From the NCBI GenBank assembly GCA_046350375.1, contig JAXMAO010000010.1, forward strand, positions 71,435-135,434: DNA of 64,000 nt, written 5' to 3'. Position 1 is the first letter of the stretch, and each line of letters starts with the position of its first letter. The notes below the pieces were generated by a model. The model was not told the DNA's origin. It ran no database searches and worked only from the letters and a program-made list of their open reading frames with translations. Below, piece by piece: positions 51,791 to 61,530 of the stretch. This DNA is from JAXMAO01 sp046350375 (GTDB lineage Bacteria; Planctomycetota; Phycisphaerae; UBA1845; UTPLA1). The position numbers were made by a program, and so were the translations under genes.

Positions 51791-51838
51791 GGCGACCCGA
51801 ATACCGCCGAAACGAGCGACGATCAAGTCGCCCATCGG

Positions 51839-52705
51839 TCAGTGCTTGTGGGCCGGCTCGTCGGCGGGCGACTCGGACTGCACGTAGTCGGGCAGGACGT
51901 TGTCGCTGGCGATGATCTCGACGCGCTCGTTGGGGGCGTTGCCGGCCTCGTTGTAGGCGACCGGGTTCAGCCGGTCGTTGTCGACGCACGAGATGACGCG
52001 CAACTGGCTCCAGCGGACGCCGTGCTGGTGCAGCCCCTTCGCGACGGCCATGGCGCGGGCGAGCGCCAGCTCCATGCCGCGGTCGGCGGCGCGGGCGGCC
52101 TCGGAGGCGCTGACGTGGCCGCGAACCTCGATGATGAATCGCAGCCCGCGGACGCGCTCGGCGACCTCGCGCACGGTGCGCGTGCCATCCTTGCCGAAGC
52201 GCGACTGCTCGTGGGAAAAGGGGACGCGCCCGCACAGCCCGCGGTAGTCGCTGGGACGGATGGACTGGACGTCGTGATCCTTGCCGAGCGGGCCGGGCTG
52301 CTGCGGATCGACGCTGTTGCGCCGCTGGCGGAGATAGGCGATCAGCGGCAGGTCGCTCGGGTCGTTGGAGTCGGGACTGACGGGGTTGTTGAAGGCCTCG
52401 CGAATGCCGATCACCAGGTCGAGCATGCCCGACTGCGTCGTGGCGCCCGACTGGGCCTGGTCGCCGGTGCCGCCCGCGGCCGCGGGCTTGGGGGCCTTCA
52501 TGTTCATGGCGAGCATGATGACGAAGAAGCCCATCAGCAGCGCGACGTTGTCGGCGAAGGAGATGAGCCACTCGGGCGCGCCTTCGTGTTCGCCGCCGCC
52601 ATGCCCGCCACCGCCGTGGCCGCCGCCATGACCGCCGCCATGGCCGCCGCCATGGCTGCCATGGTCCTCGTGTTCCTTGTCGTGCTCCTTGGCGTGGTCG
52701 GCCAT
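51839..52705 (-). CDS. motB: Flagellar motor protein MotB with His/Gly-rich N-terminus
   Basis: A 288-residue stator protein. Unusual N-terminus: residues 1-42 hold ten histidines spaced in HGGG-like repeats. Then APEWLISFADNVALLMGFFVIML (about 43-64), the MotB membrane helix, with the proton-path Asp at about 52. The OmpA-like peptidoglycan-binding domain lies about 185-275 (RGLRFIIEVRGHVSASEAARA; NERVEIIASDN). Part of the motAB pair, 27 bases after motA. The His-rich part would face the cytoplasm and could bind a metal. Confidence 0.9.
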   Translation of the reverse strand: MADHAKEHDKEHEDHGSHGGGHGGGHGGGHGGGGHGGGEHEGAPEWLISFADNVALLMGFFVIMLAMNMKAPKPAAAGGTGDQAQSGATTQSGMLDLVIGIREAFNNPVSPDSNDPSDLPLIAYLRQRRNSVDPQQPGPLGKDHDVQSIRPSDYRGLCGRVPFSHEQSRFGKDGTRTVREVAERVRGLRFIIEVRGHVSASEAARAADRGMELALARAMAVAKGLHQHGVRWSQLRVISCVDNDRLNPVAYNEAGNAPNERVEIIASDNVLPDYVQSESPADEPAHKH

Positions 52706-52732
52706 GACGAGGCTCCGGCGGCGCGGCCGCGG

Positions 52733-53521
52733 TTAGGCGGCGTTGCGGACCTTCTCGCGATGCGGACCGGGGATGAACGCCAGCATCTTCTCCATGGTGA
52801 TGCGCGGGTTGTCGCCGGCCTGGATCGACAGCACCCCCTGAAGCATCATCTCGCGGTTGAGAATCTCCTCGCTCGAGCGCATGCCCAGCTTGTCGCCGAT
52901 CGGCCCGGCGATCGCGTTCGCGAGAATGGCGCCGTACATGGTGGCCACGACAGCCAGCGCGAGCATGTGACCCAGCTTGCCGACGTCGGCGGTCGCCAGG
53001 TTGCCGAACATACCGACCTGCCCGACCAGCGTTCCGACCAGGCCGTAGCCCGGGCCGTAGAGCTTCAGCAGGTCGAAGAACTTCTTGCCGGCCTTGTGGC
53101 GCTCCTGCATGGCGAGGATTTCCATCCGCAGTGTCTGTTCGATGGCGGCCGGTTCGAGGCCGTCGATCGCCATGCGGAAGCCCTGCGCCAGGAAGCCGTC
53201 GACCTGCTTGATGCTCTCCATGTCGCCTTCGAGCGAGAGGAAGCCTTCGCGCCGCGCCTTTTCGCCAAGCTTGACGACCGACTGGATCACCTGGCCCGGC
53301 GGCTTGGACTTGTTGAGCAGGAAGCGCTTGATGAAGCCGGGAATGGCGAGCACCTTGTCGAGCGGCATCGCCAGGAAGGTGACGGAGATGCTGCCCACGC
53401 CCACCATGAGCACGCCTTCCATCGAATAGAACATCGCCAGGTGCCCGTGCGACACCTCGTAGAAGACGTAGCCCAGCGTGCCGAAGCCGACGAGCAGTCC
53501 GACGATACTTGCAATGTCCAC
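52733..53521 (-). CDS. motA: Flagellar motor stator protein MotA
   Basis: A 262-residue, four-helix membrane protein of the proton channel complex. GTG 53521 gives VDIASIVGLLVGFGTLGYVF; the frame is open upstream but that sequence is the divergent SDR promoter region. Family marks: FYSMEGVLMVGVGSISVTF, KLYGPGYGLVGTLVGQVGMF (proton-path segment), LALAVVATMYGAILANAIAGPIGDKL. MotB follows by 27 bases. No other flagellar gene is in the window. Confidence 0.93.
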   Translation of the reverse strand: MDIASIVGLLVGFGTLGYVFYEVSHGHLAMFYSMEGVLMVGVGSISVTFLAMPLDKVLAIPGFIKRFLLNKSKPPGQVIQSVVKLGEKARREGFLSLEGDMESIKQVDGFLAQGFRMAIDGLEPAAIEQTLRMEILAMQERHKAGKKFFDLLKLYGPGYGLVGTLVGQVGMFGNLATADVGKLGHMLALAVVATMYGAILANAIAGPIGDKLGMRSSEEILNREMMLQGVLSIQAGDNPRITMEKMLAFIPGPHREKVRNAA

Positions 53522-53744
53522 CGCAACATTCCCCCCGCCGCGCGAACGCTTAGACTGCCGGCCGCGATGCGCAGCCTCCGCGACGCTCCCTGCATCGGCC
53601 CGGCGGCCTGAACGCTTCACGTTCGCGGTGCGAGGTCCGAGATCATCGCCGGTCGCGCCGCCGCGGGCGTGCGCCGCGCGCGGCTTCCGCGCCGGGCAAT
53701 CGCCCAGCCGCGCACCGCCCGCTACCATGCGCGCGGAGGCGCGC

Positions 53745-54563
53745 ATGGCCCGATACTCATGGACCGACCGCGGCGTGGTCATCACCGGGGCGTCGAGCGG
53801 CATCGGGCGCGCCCTGGCGCAGGCGCTGGCGCCGCAACGGCCGCGGCTGGCGCTGGTGGCGCGGCGCGCGGATCGGCTGATCGAATTGCGCGACGCGCTG
53901 CGCGGCGCGGGCTGCCCGAACGCCACCGCGATCGCGCTCGACCTGACCGCCGCCGACGCCGGCGACCGGCTGGTCGAGGCGCTGCGCCGCGAGCAATTCT
54001 CGACTGACGTGCTCGTCAACAACGCCGGCGCGGGCGAGTATGGCGACTTCGCCGCACAGGACCCGGCGGCGGTGGAGCGGATGCTGCGGCTTAACATCGA
54101 CGCGGTCGTGCGGCTGACGCATGCCCTGCTGCCGGACATGCTGCAGCGCCGCGCCGGGCAGATTCTGAACGTCGCCAGCCTGGCGGGGTTGAATCCGTTC
54201 CCGTTCATGTCCGCCTACGCCGCCAGCAAGGCGTTCGTCATCAACTTCTCGCTCGGTCTGCGGGCCGAACTGGCCGATCGGGGCGTGGTCGTGTCGTGCC
54301 TCTGCCCGGGCACGACGCGGACCGAGTTCTTCGACCATGGCGGGCTGGAGCAGCGGCGCGGCGAGTTTCTGAAGCTGGGCGCCGAGCCGCAGGCGGTCGC
54401 GCAGGCGGCGCTGCGCGGACTGGCGGCCGGCCGGGCGCTGATCGTGCCGGGGTGGAGCAACCGCCTTTCGGCGGTCGTGCAGCGCCACCTGCCGCCGATG
54501 CTGCTGGCGCGGCTGCTGGCGAAGTGCTTGCGGCCCGGCGCGGCGCCGCCGGCTCAGGCGTGA
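53745..54563 (+). CDS. Short-chain dehydrogenase/reductase
   Basis: A 272-residue classical SDR. ATG 53745 has a GGAGG site; ATG 53727 is also possible. Motifs TGASSGIG, NNAGAGEYG, LNVASLAG (catalytic Ser) and YAASK. The layout (about 270 residues, ending in a hydrophobic segment near the C-terminus, ending LARLLAKCL) is close to SDRs acting on lipids or sterols, but the substrate is not determined. It converges with the dehydrogenase on the other strand, overlapping by ten bases. Confidence 0.85.
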   Translation: MARYSWTDRGVVITGASSGIGRALAQALAPQRPRLALVARRADRLIELRDALRGAGCPNATAIALDLTAADAGDRLVEALRREQFSTDVLVNNAGAGEYGDFAAQDPAAVERMLRLNIDAVVRLTHALLPDMLQRRAGQILNVASLAGLNPFPFMSAYAASKAFVINFSLGLRAELADRGVVVSCLCPGTTRTEFFDHGGLEQRRGEFLKLGAEPQAVAQAALRGLAAGRALIVPGWSNRLSAVVQRHLPPMLLARLLAKCLRPGAAPPAQA

Positions 54564-55486
54564 ACCGCGCCGGCCCGGCCGGAAAGCTGCTCGAGCGCCA
54601 GGACCAGCGACTGCGTGCCGCTGCGGCCGTGCCCTTGCGCCGCCAGCGCCACGTACAGCTGCTGCACCAGCGCCAGCCCCGGCAGCGCCAGCGCCATGCG
54701 GCGGGCCTCTTCGAGCGCGATCGCCATGTCCTTGATGAAATGCTCGACGAAGAACCCGGCCGCAAAGTCGCGCCGCAGGATGCGCGGGGCGTAGTTCTCG
54801 AGCGACCAGCAGCCGGCCGCGCCCGGACGGACGCTGGCGAGCATCGTCTCCAGGTTCAGCCCGGCGGCCGCGCCGTAGAGCAGCGCTTCGCACACGCCGA
54901 TCATCGTGCCGGCGATGACGATCTGGTTGCACATCTTGGCGTGCTGCCCGGCGCCGGGGCCCCCTTGGCGGAAGATCGTTTTTCCGACGAAGCCCAGCAG
55001 CGGCGCGACGGCCGCGACGGCGGCCTCGTCACCGCCGACCATGATCGACAGCGTCGCGTTCCGCGCCCCGACGTCGCCGCCGGAGACCGGGGCATCGACC
55101 GCGGCCGCGCTGCGCTCGCGCGCCGCCGCGGCGATCTCCTGCGACAGACTGGGCGGGGCGGTCGTCAGGTCGACCGCGATCGCGCCGGCCCGCAGCCCCG
55201 CCAGCACCCCCTGCGGCCCGAAGTAGGCGGCCCGCACCTCGGCCGGGTAGCCGACCATCGTGAAGACCGCGTCGGCCGACTCGGCGGCGGCCCGCGGCGT
55301 GTCGGCCCAGGTCGCGCCGCGCGCCAGCAGCGGCTCGGCCTTGGCGCGCGTCCGCGTGTGCAGCGTGACGCGGCAGCCGCGCGCCAGCAGGTGGCCGCAC
55401 ATCGACGCGCCCATCACGCCGGCGCCGATCCAGCCGACGCGGGCCTGTTCGGTCAAGGTTTTCGCGGGAGAAACAGCGGAACTCAT
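54554..55486 (-). CDS. Beta-hydroxyacid dehydrogenase (3-hydroxyisobutyrate dehydrogenase family)
   Basis: A 310-residue NAD(P)-dependent enzyme. Rossmann motif VGWIGAGVMGASMCGHLL, DAPVSGGDVGARNATLSIMVGG (family signature), and GPGAGQHAKMCNQI with catalytic Lys. ATG 55486 is preferred. The enzyme oxidises beta-hydroxy acids such as 3-hydroxyisobutyrate or tartronate semialdehyde; the actual substrate is unknown. Confidence 0.9.
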   Translation of the reverse strand: MSSAVSPAKTLTEQARVGWIGAGVMGASMCGHLLARGCRVTLHTRTRAKAEPLLARGATWADTPRAAAESADAVFTMVGYPAEVRAAYFGPQGVLAGLRAGAIAVDLTTAPPSLSQEIAAAARERSAAAVDAPVSGGDVGARNATLSIMVGGDEAAVAAVAPLLGFVGKTIFRQGGPGAGQHAKMCNQIVIAGTMIGVCEALLYGAAAGLNLETMLASVRPGAAGCWSLENYAPRILRRDFAAGFFVEHFIKDMAIALEEARRMALALPGLALVQQLYVALAAQGHGRSGTQSLVLALEQLSGRAGAVHA

Positions 55487-55671
55487 TCCGACATGGAAAC
55501 CGGCGGCGCGGCGCGCTGTCAAGCGGCGCGGCCTCAGCGCGGCGCGGCTGGCTGGTCGAGTTCGACCGGCACGATCGACTCAGCGCGGCGGCGTCGGCGG
55601 GCGTCGTCGGCGCGCACCGCCCGAGATCGCTGCCCGGGCGCAGGACCCGATCCGCCAGAAACTGCGCGATT

Positions 55672-56643
55672 TCAGTGCGCCACGGCGGCCGGCTGCTCCT
55701 GCGGCGGCGAGTGGCCGCAATCGGGAATGAGCACGCCGCGACAGTCCGGCAGCAGGTCGCACAGGCGGCGCATCACGTCCACGGGCACGACGCGGTCCTG
55801 CTGACCCCACAGCACCAGCACCGGCACGCGAACGGCGCGGTAGTCGGTCTCTCGCGCGCGGCGGGCGCGCAGCTCGGGCCACAGGTCGCTGTCGCTGATG
55901 CGGGCATAGACCCAGACGGCGCGCGGGTCGGCAAACACGCGGGCATACTCGGCGACGAACTCCTCGGTCGCGCGGCGCTTGTTGTAGTAGGACGACTCCA
56001 CCACGATCCGCGTGGCGCAGTCCTTGCACAGCAGCGCCTCGAACACCGAGCAGCTCGACCCCTGTGCCAGCGCCAGGAGGTTTGGCTTGTCGAAATACAG
56101 CGCCGTCGCCGAGATGAGCACCAGGCCGCGGACCATCGGCGGACGCGGCGCGCCGCTGGCCGGCTCGGCCCCGCCGACGAACTCGGGCAGCGCCGCCAGC
56201 AGCGCCGACCCGCCGCCATACGAATGGCCGACCAGCACGACGTTGTTCAGCCGCAGCTCGGCGATGAACTTGCGGACGATGTCGGCCTGCGTGCCCATGG
56301 CGTAGCTGATGTTCTCGGTGGGCTTGTCGGAGTCGCCGTGGCCGAGCAGGTCGAGCGTGATGCAGCGGTAGTCGGCCTCGAGCGCGGGGGTGACGTCCTT
56401 CCAGGCGACCTTGGACGAGCCCATTCCATGCAGGAACAGCAGCGTGAGCGGGCCGTTGGGGTTGCCGCGGTCGCGGTAGACGATCTTGCGGTCGTCGCGG
56501 CCGTCGACGCGGAAGACGCGGTTTTCGTCGCGCGTCCGCTCGCCCCACGGGTTGCGCTGGTCGATGGCGTGGCAGCCCGCCAGAATTGTCAGCAGCGCCG
56601 CCGCACAGCGCGGCGCACGCCGGGAGAATCGGAAAGCGGTCAT
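55672..56643 (-). CDS. Alpha/beta hydrolase lipoprotein
   Basis: A 323-residue exported hydrolase. Signal peptide with lipobox LTILAGC (Cys about 24). Oxyanion region LLFLHGMGSS, nucleophile GHSYGG, acid in WGQQDRVVP and catalytic His in DCGHSPP. The frame is open well upstream across the membrane protein and pyrG genes but ATG 56643 with this lipoprotein signal is the true start. Its ATG overlaps the stop of the small membrane protein gene by four bases. Confidence 0.9.
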   Translation of the reverse strand: MTAFRFSRRAPRCAAALLTILAGCHAIDQRNPWGERTRDENRVFRVDGRDDRKIVYRDRGNPNGPLTLLFLHGMGSSKVAWKDVTPALEADYRCITLDLLGHGDSDKPTENISYAMGTQADIVRKFIAELRLNNVVLVGHSYGGGSALLAALPEFVGGAEPASGAPRPPMVRGLVLISATALYFDKPNLLALAQGSSCSVFEALLCKDCATRIVVESSYYNKRRATEEFVAEYARVFADPRAVWVYARISDSDLWPELRARRARETDYRAVRVPVLVLWGQQDRVVPVDVMRRLCDLLPDCRGVLIPDCGHSPPQEQPAAVAH

Positions 56644-57023
56644 GCTCCGGCGGCCCGTTTTCGCCGCGCCTGGATGAACGATCGCACGCACAGCGCCACG
56701 AACAGCGCGCAGAGCAGACACATCGCGACGCGGTACGGCAGGGCGCGCAGCCGCTCGACCGCGCCGCCGGAAAGATAGCGCACGCCATCGACCAGCGACG
56801 AGATCGTCAGCAGCGCGCCGACCAGGCCGACCATGACGGCGACGTGCATGAGATGCTTGCGGGCGTGGTCGGCCGCGATGCCGGCGGCCAGCCCGAGCGC
56901 CAGCAGCGCCCCGCCGAACAGCGACGGGATGAGCGCGGTCCAGCTTGCGCGGGACGATTCCAGCCAGCCGGCCGCGCCCAGCGCGGCCAGCAGCAGACCG
57001 AACCAGATGGTGACCTTTGCCAA
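56640..57023 (-). CDS. Small four-helix membrane protein
   Basis: A 127-residue protein with four hydrophobic segments, including IWFGLLLAALGAAGWL near the start and YRVAMCLLCALFVALCVRSFI near the end, and a basic C-terminus. No conserved motif recognised. Its stop overlaps the ATG of the hydrolase lipoprotein, and it starts 120 bases from the pyrG stop. Confidence 0.72.
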   Translation of the reverse strand: MAKVTIWFGLLLAALGAAGWLESSRASWTALIPSLFGGALLALGLAAGIAADHARKHLMHVAVMVGLVGALLTISSLVDGVRYLSGGAVERLRALPYRVAMCLLCALFVALCVRSFIQARRKRAAGA

Positions 57024-57143
57024 GCGGCCTCCTGTGCGTCAACGATCGCGGCGGGCCGACGGTGTCGGCGATCGGCCCGTCGGCGCGGGATGATAGCGAG
57101 CGGCACTCTGCGCCGCACGCACCGCCGGCGGCGGCCGGGCCCG

Positions 57144-58943
57144 TCAGGGCGGAATGGCATCGGAGATGGCCCGCGGCGCGGCGTCGGGTCGGGCGGCCGG
57201 CTCGGCGCGCGCCGGCGGATCGCAGCGCGTGTGGCGCGCCAGCGCGGCCCGCACCAGGCCGAGGTAGAGCGGATCGGGCCGCAGCGGGCGGCTGGTCATC
57301 TCGGCGTGGGCCTGCGTGGCGACGAAGTAGGGATGAACCGCGGGCGGCAGCTCGAGAATCTGCATGATCGGAAAGTGCGGGTCCTTTCCGCTGAAGACCA
57401 TCCCGGCCGATTCCAGCCGCTCGACGTAGCGCGGCTCGACCTCCCAGCGGTGGCGGAAGCGCATGCGGACCTCGCGGGCGTTGCTGAAGAGCACGGCGGC
57501 CAGCGTGCCGGGGCGGATCTCGACGTCGCGCCCGCCGAGGCGCATGTTGCCGCCCAGCCCTTCGATCTGCTTCTGCTCGGGCAGAATGTCGATGACCGGG
57601 TGGCGCGGCTCGGCGTCGATCTCGGTCGAGTTGGCCCCTTCCAGGCCGGCGACGTGCCGAGCGAACTCGACCACCGCCATCTGGAACCCGAAGCAGATGC
57701 CCAGGAACGGCACGCCGCGCTCGCGGGCGTAGCGGATGCAGGCGATCTTGCCCTCGGCGCCGCGCGCCCCGAAGCCGCCGGGCGTGAGGATTCCGTCGCA
57801 CTCGGCCAGCCGTTCCGCGATGCCGCCGGACGCCAGGTCGGTGGTGTCGATCCAGTCGAGGTCGACGTGCGTGCCGCAGGCGGTGCCGGCGTGCTCGAGC
57901 GCCTTGATGACGCTGGCATAGCTGTCGCGGACCGAGGTGTACTTGCCGGTGATGCCGATCCGCACGGTCCGCTGCACGGCGCGGATCCGCTCGACGTAGT
58001 CGATCCAGGTCTGGCGGGCCTTGCCCTCCAGTTCAGGATGCACGCGATCGGCCAGCCCCAGGATGTGGATCACCGCGGTGTCGAGTCCGGCGTCGCGGAG
58101 CATCTCGGGGATGATGTAGATCGACTCGCAGTCGTGCATCGAGAAGACGCGGTCGAGCGGTACGCTCGAATAGAGCGCCAGCTTCTCGCGAACCTTCCTC
58201 GCGACTGGGTTGCGCGCCCGGCAGGCGAGGATGTGCGGCTGCACGCCGCACTCGAGCAGGCTGCGGATGCCCAGCTGGGCCGCCTTGCTCTTCTGCTCGC
58301 CCAGCGCGGCGGGCTCGAGCACGTAGGTGATGGCGACGAAGCAGGTGGAGCCGGCGCCCTCCTCGTAGGCGAGCTGGCGCATCGCCTCGATGAAGTATGC
58401 GTTTTCAACGTCGCCGACCGTGCCGCCGATTTCGACGAAGACGATGTCGGCGTCGCTGGCGACCGCCAGTTCCCTCAGCCGCGCCTTCACCTCGCCGGTG
58501 ACGTGCGGAATCATCTGCACGTCGCGCCCCAGGAAGCTGCCCTTGCGTTCCTTCTCGAGAATGCGCGAGAAGACCTGTCCGCTGGTGGTGAAGTTCAGCC
58601 GCGTCAGCTCCTGGTCGAGCATGCGCTCGTAGGTGCCCAGGTCCATGTCGCACTCGATGCCGTCGTCGAGCACGAAGACCTCGCCGTGGCGGAACGGGTT
58701 GAGCGTGCCCGAGTCGAGGTTCAGATAGCCTTCGAGCTTGATGGGCGCGACCGTCAGCCCCTTGTCCTTCAGCACCTTGGCGAGCGAGCTGGCGAAGATG
58801 CCCTTGCCCAGGCCAGACATCACCGTGCCGACGACGATGACGTACTTGGTCTTGCCGGGCCGATAGCCGGCCGGCATGGGGGTGTAGAACTCGGTCCCGT
58901 CCGACGCGGCGGCAACGCCCGACAGCACATCATGCGGAGTCAT
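57144..58943 (-). CDS. pyrG: CTP synthase, divergent type
   Basis: A 599-residue amidotransferase making CTP from UTP and glutamine. The synthase domain begins KYVIVVGTVMSGLGKGIFAS, a variant of the usual VTGGVVSSLGKG loop, and KLEGYLNLDSGTLNPF replaces the usual KLDPYINVDPGTM. The glutaminase domain keeps nucleophile Cys in FLGICFGFQMAVVEFARH and a late His-Pro segment. N- and C-terminal extensions are present (about 25 and 35 residues). The enzyme appears functional. Confidence 0.94.
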   Translation of the reverse strand: MTPHDVLSGVAAASDGTEFYTPMPAGYRPGKTKYVIVVGTVMSGLGKGIFASSLAKVLKDKGLTVAPIKLEGYLNLDSGTLNPFRHGEVFVLDDGIECDMDLGTYERMLDQELTRLNFTTSGQVFSRILEKERKGSFLGRDVQMIPHVTGEVKARLRELAVASDADIVFVEIGGTVGDVENAYFIEAMRQLAYEEGAGSTCFVAITYVLEPAALGEQKSKAAQLGIRSLLECGVQPHILACRARNPVARKVREKLALYSSVPLDRVFSMHDCESIYIIPEMLRDAGLDTAVIHILGLADRVHPELEGKARQTWIDYVERIRAVQRTVRIGITGKYTSVRDSYASVIKALEHAGTACGTHVDLDWIDTTDLASGGIAERLAECDGILTPGGFGARGAEGKIACIRYARERGVPFLGICFGFQMAVVEFARHVAGLEGANSTEIDAEPRHPVIDILPEQKQIEGLGGNMRLGGRDVEIRPGTLAAVLFSNAREVRMRFRHRWEVEPRYVERLESAGMVFSGKDPHFPIMQILELPPAVHPYFVATQAHAEMTSRPLRPDPLYLGLVRAALARHTRCDPPARAEPAARPDAAPRAISDAIPP

Positions 58944-59018
58944 GATCTGGCTCCCGTCTCAGGGTCATCTTAGCAGGGGCGTCAAGAGAGCTGTGAATCG
59001 TGCCCGCGACCGCGGCCG

Positions 59019-61385
59019 TCAGTCGGCCGGCGCACCATCGGCCGCGGCGCTGGCGGGGCCGCTGCTGGCGGCCGCCTCGCCCACCGGGGCCGGCTGACCC
59101 CGGCGATAGTAGCCCAGCCGCGACTCGATCTGCGCCGCCAGCTCGTTCCGGCCGCGCCGCCGGGCCAGCGCAACGGCCCGCTCGGCGGACGCGACGGCCG
59201 CCTCATACAGACCGGCGGCGGCCTGCGCGATGGCGAGCGTGTCGAGCGTCTGGGCGTTTTCGTAGCGCAGCCGGACGCACAGCTGCGTCGCCAGTTCGAC
59301 CGCCCGTTTCGGGTCGCGCAACGCCGCGTCGGCCGCGGTCGCCAGGCGAAAGGCAAGCCGGTTGGCGACGCGGACGTCCTGCGGCGCTATTGCGGCGGCC
59401 GATTCGAGGGCGCGGATCGCGTCGGCCTCCGACCCCACCGCTGCCAGCAGCTCGGACAGGCCGACGCGCGCATCGACATGATCGGCCCGCAGCGCAATGC
59501 AGCGGCGATAGTCGGCCTCGGCGGCGACCGCGTCTCGCTGCCGGGCGCGGACATAGGCGCGCTGGTAGAAAGCCTCGGCCAGCGCCGGCGACAGCTCGAC
59601 CGCCCGCGACAGCGAGGCGTCGGCGGCCGGCCAGTCCGAGGCGACCATCTGCAACTGACCGCGGACCAGCCAGGCGCGGGCGTGAAACGAGTCGCGCGCC
59701 AGCGCGTCGTCGATCAGCCGGCCGGCGCGCTCGAACTGCCGCCGCTCGAAACACAGCAGGGCGCGGTTCACCGCGGCGTCGGCGTTGCCGGGGTTGGCGG
59801 CCAGCGCGGCGTCGTAGATCGCCTCGGCCGCGGCGCGCTGCCCGGCGCGCTGCCGCAGCGCGCCGAGGTTGAGCGCCGCGACGTGGGCCGGCACGAGCTG
59901 CACGGCGCGCTCATAGGCAGCGGCGGCGTCCGGCCGGCCGAGGCGCTCGAAGGCCAGGCCGCGGGTGAACCAGGCGTCGGCGTAGTCGTCGCGGATGGCC
60001 AGGGCGCGGTTGGCGCCGGCCAGCGCGGCTTCGGCGTCGCCGCGCTCGAGGTCGGCATTGGCGAGGTTGTTGTGCGCCAGCCAGTTGCGGCCGTCCACGG
60101 CGAGGGCGTGTTGCCACAGCGCATGCGAGTCGTGCCACATGCCGCACTGCCGCCACGCGAGAACGCCCCAGGCCGCCACGATCAACAGCGCTGCCGTGCG
60201 GGCGACCCGCTGCCGCGCCGCGGCCGCGCCGGCGACGATCGCCAGGCCGATCATCGACAGGTAGCCGTAGCGATCGGCGATGAGCTGATCGCCGTGCCGC
60301 ACCAGCCCGGCGGCCGGCAGCAGCATGAGCAGCAGGCCGGCGACCGCGACGCTCAGCCCCGGCCGGCGTCGCCAGCGCAGCGCCGCAGCGCACAGTGCGA
60401 TCAGCAGCAGGCCGCCGATCAGCGTTTCGCGCGCCGGCAGCGTCGCCGCGCCACGCGCGGGGTAGAACGGCGACAGCGCCAGCGGCGCCACGACGTGCCA
60501 CGACTGCGTCGCGAGGCCGGCCGCTGCGGCGACCAGCCGCGCCCCCGCGCCGCCCGACTCGGCCGGCAGCGCCCCGATGGTCGGCGCCAGCGCCACATAT
60601 GTCGCCGCGGCCGCCGCCGGCAGCAGGAAGGCGAGCTTCTCGATCAGCACCCGACCGCGCGGCTCGGTCGCGGTGCGCGCCAGCCGGCCGAGCGGATGGA
60701 GATCCAGCAGCAGGAACAGCAGCGCGCCCGGCGCGGCGGCAATCTTGGAGAGCACGGCCGCCGCAAACAGCGCCGCCGCAGCGCCGCGCCGCGCGATCGT
60801 CGCCGGTCGATCGGCCGACGCCGGAAGATAGACGATCAGCGCCGCCAGAAGGAACGCACCGGCCAGCAGGTAAGGCTGTCCGCTCACCCAGGCGACGCAC
60901 TCGACGTGCAGCGGATGGAGCGCAAAAACCGCCGCCGCCAGCGCCGCCGCGAGATCGGCTCTCCGCTCGGCGCACGCGGCACGCGCCAGCAGGCGCCGCG
61001 CCAGGATGCACACGAGCGCCGCATTCAGCCCGTGCAGCAGCAACGACACGAGGTGAAACGGGAACGGACGCACGCCGGCGACGGCGACGATCGTCCCCTT
61101 GAGCATCCAGGCGAGCGGCTCCCAGACGCCCAGGTGGCGCGTCCGCCACATCCACGCCAGCCGCGCGGCGTCGAGGCCGCGGACCTGCAAATTGTCGATG
61201 ACATTGGCCGGATCGTCCCAGTTCACGAAGCCGCCGCGCAGCGTCGGCGAATAGGCCAGCCAGGCGACGGTGGCCACGGCGATCGGCCCGAGCCACGCCC
61301 GCCAGGCGAACGGCCGGCCCGACCGGGCGGCCGGTGAAGCCGGGCGAGCGGGCGATCGGGCGGCACTGGCGGCGGGGCGGGCCAT
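59019..61385 (-). CDS. TMTC-like membrane protein with TPR repeats
   Basis: A 788-residue protein. An Ala/Arg/Pro-rich N-terminus is followed by about ten membrane segments (roughly 28-415), including GGFVNWDDPANVIDNLQV (the Asp-rich loop of PMT/TMTC-type glycosyltransferases) and FALHPLHVECVAWVSGQPYLL. TPR units fill about 430-770 (NWLAHNNLANADLERGDAEA; AWFTRGLAFERLGRPDAAAA; LVRGQLQMVASDWPAADASL). The combination matches TMTC1-4/PMT-like O-mannosyltransferases, so a role in protein glycosylation or lipid-linked sugar transfer is likely but not shown. Confidence 0.85.
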   Translation of the reverse strand: MARPAASAARSPARPASPAARSGRPFAWRAWLGPIAVATVAWLAYSPTLRGGFVNWDDPANVIDNLQVRGLDAARLAWMWRTRHLGVWEPLAWMLKGTIVAVAGVRPFPFHLVSLLLHGLNAALVCILARRLLARAACAERRADLAAALAAAVFALHPLHVECVAWVSGQPYLLAGAFLLAALIVYLPASADRPATIARRGAAAALFAAAVLSKIAAAPGALLFLLLDLHPLGRLARTATEPRGRVLIEKLAFLLPAAAAATYVALAPTIGALPAESGGAGARLVAAAAGLATQSWHVVAPLALSPFYPARGAATLPARETLIGGLLLIALCAAALRWRRRPGLSVAVAGLLLMLLPAAGLVRHGDQLIADRYGYLSMIGLAIVAGAAAARQRVARTAALLIVAAWGVLAWRQCGMWHDSHALWQHALAVDGRNWLAHNNLANADLERGDAEAALAGANRALAIRDDYADAWFTRGLAFERLGRPDAAAAYERAVQLVPAHVAALNLGALRQRAGQRAAAEAIYDAALAANPGNADAAVNRALLCFERRQFERAGRLIDDALARDSFHARAWLVRGQLQMVASDWPAADASLSRAVELSPALAEAFYQRAYVRARQRDAVAAEADYRRCIALRADHVDARVGLSELLAAVGSEADAIRALESAAAIAPQDVRVANRLAFRLATAADAALRDPKRAVELATQLCVRLRYENAQTLDTLAIAQAAAGLYEAAVASAERAVALARRRGRNELAAQIESRLGYYRRGQPAPVGEAAASSGPASAAADGAPAD

Positions 61386-61530
61386 GCGGGCTCCAGGCTA
61401 TCGGACGGGACCGGCTGAAATCGACCATCGAGCGGACATAGAATGAGCAAGCCTCGCCGGATGACTGATTTGGGGGAAACCCACCTGCGCTCCCCCTTTG
61501 CCGTTCGCCGATAGGGAAAAGGATCGTTCG

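Noticed and set aside
56586..58973. Plus-strand frame of about 795 codons over pyrG
   Set aside because: Antisense to pyrG; although less Arg-rich than other shadows, it shows no domain and its length follows from GC-rich third positions of pyrG.
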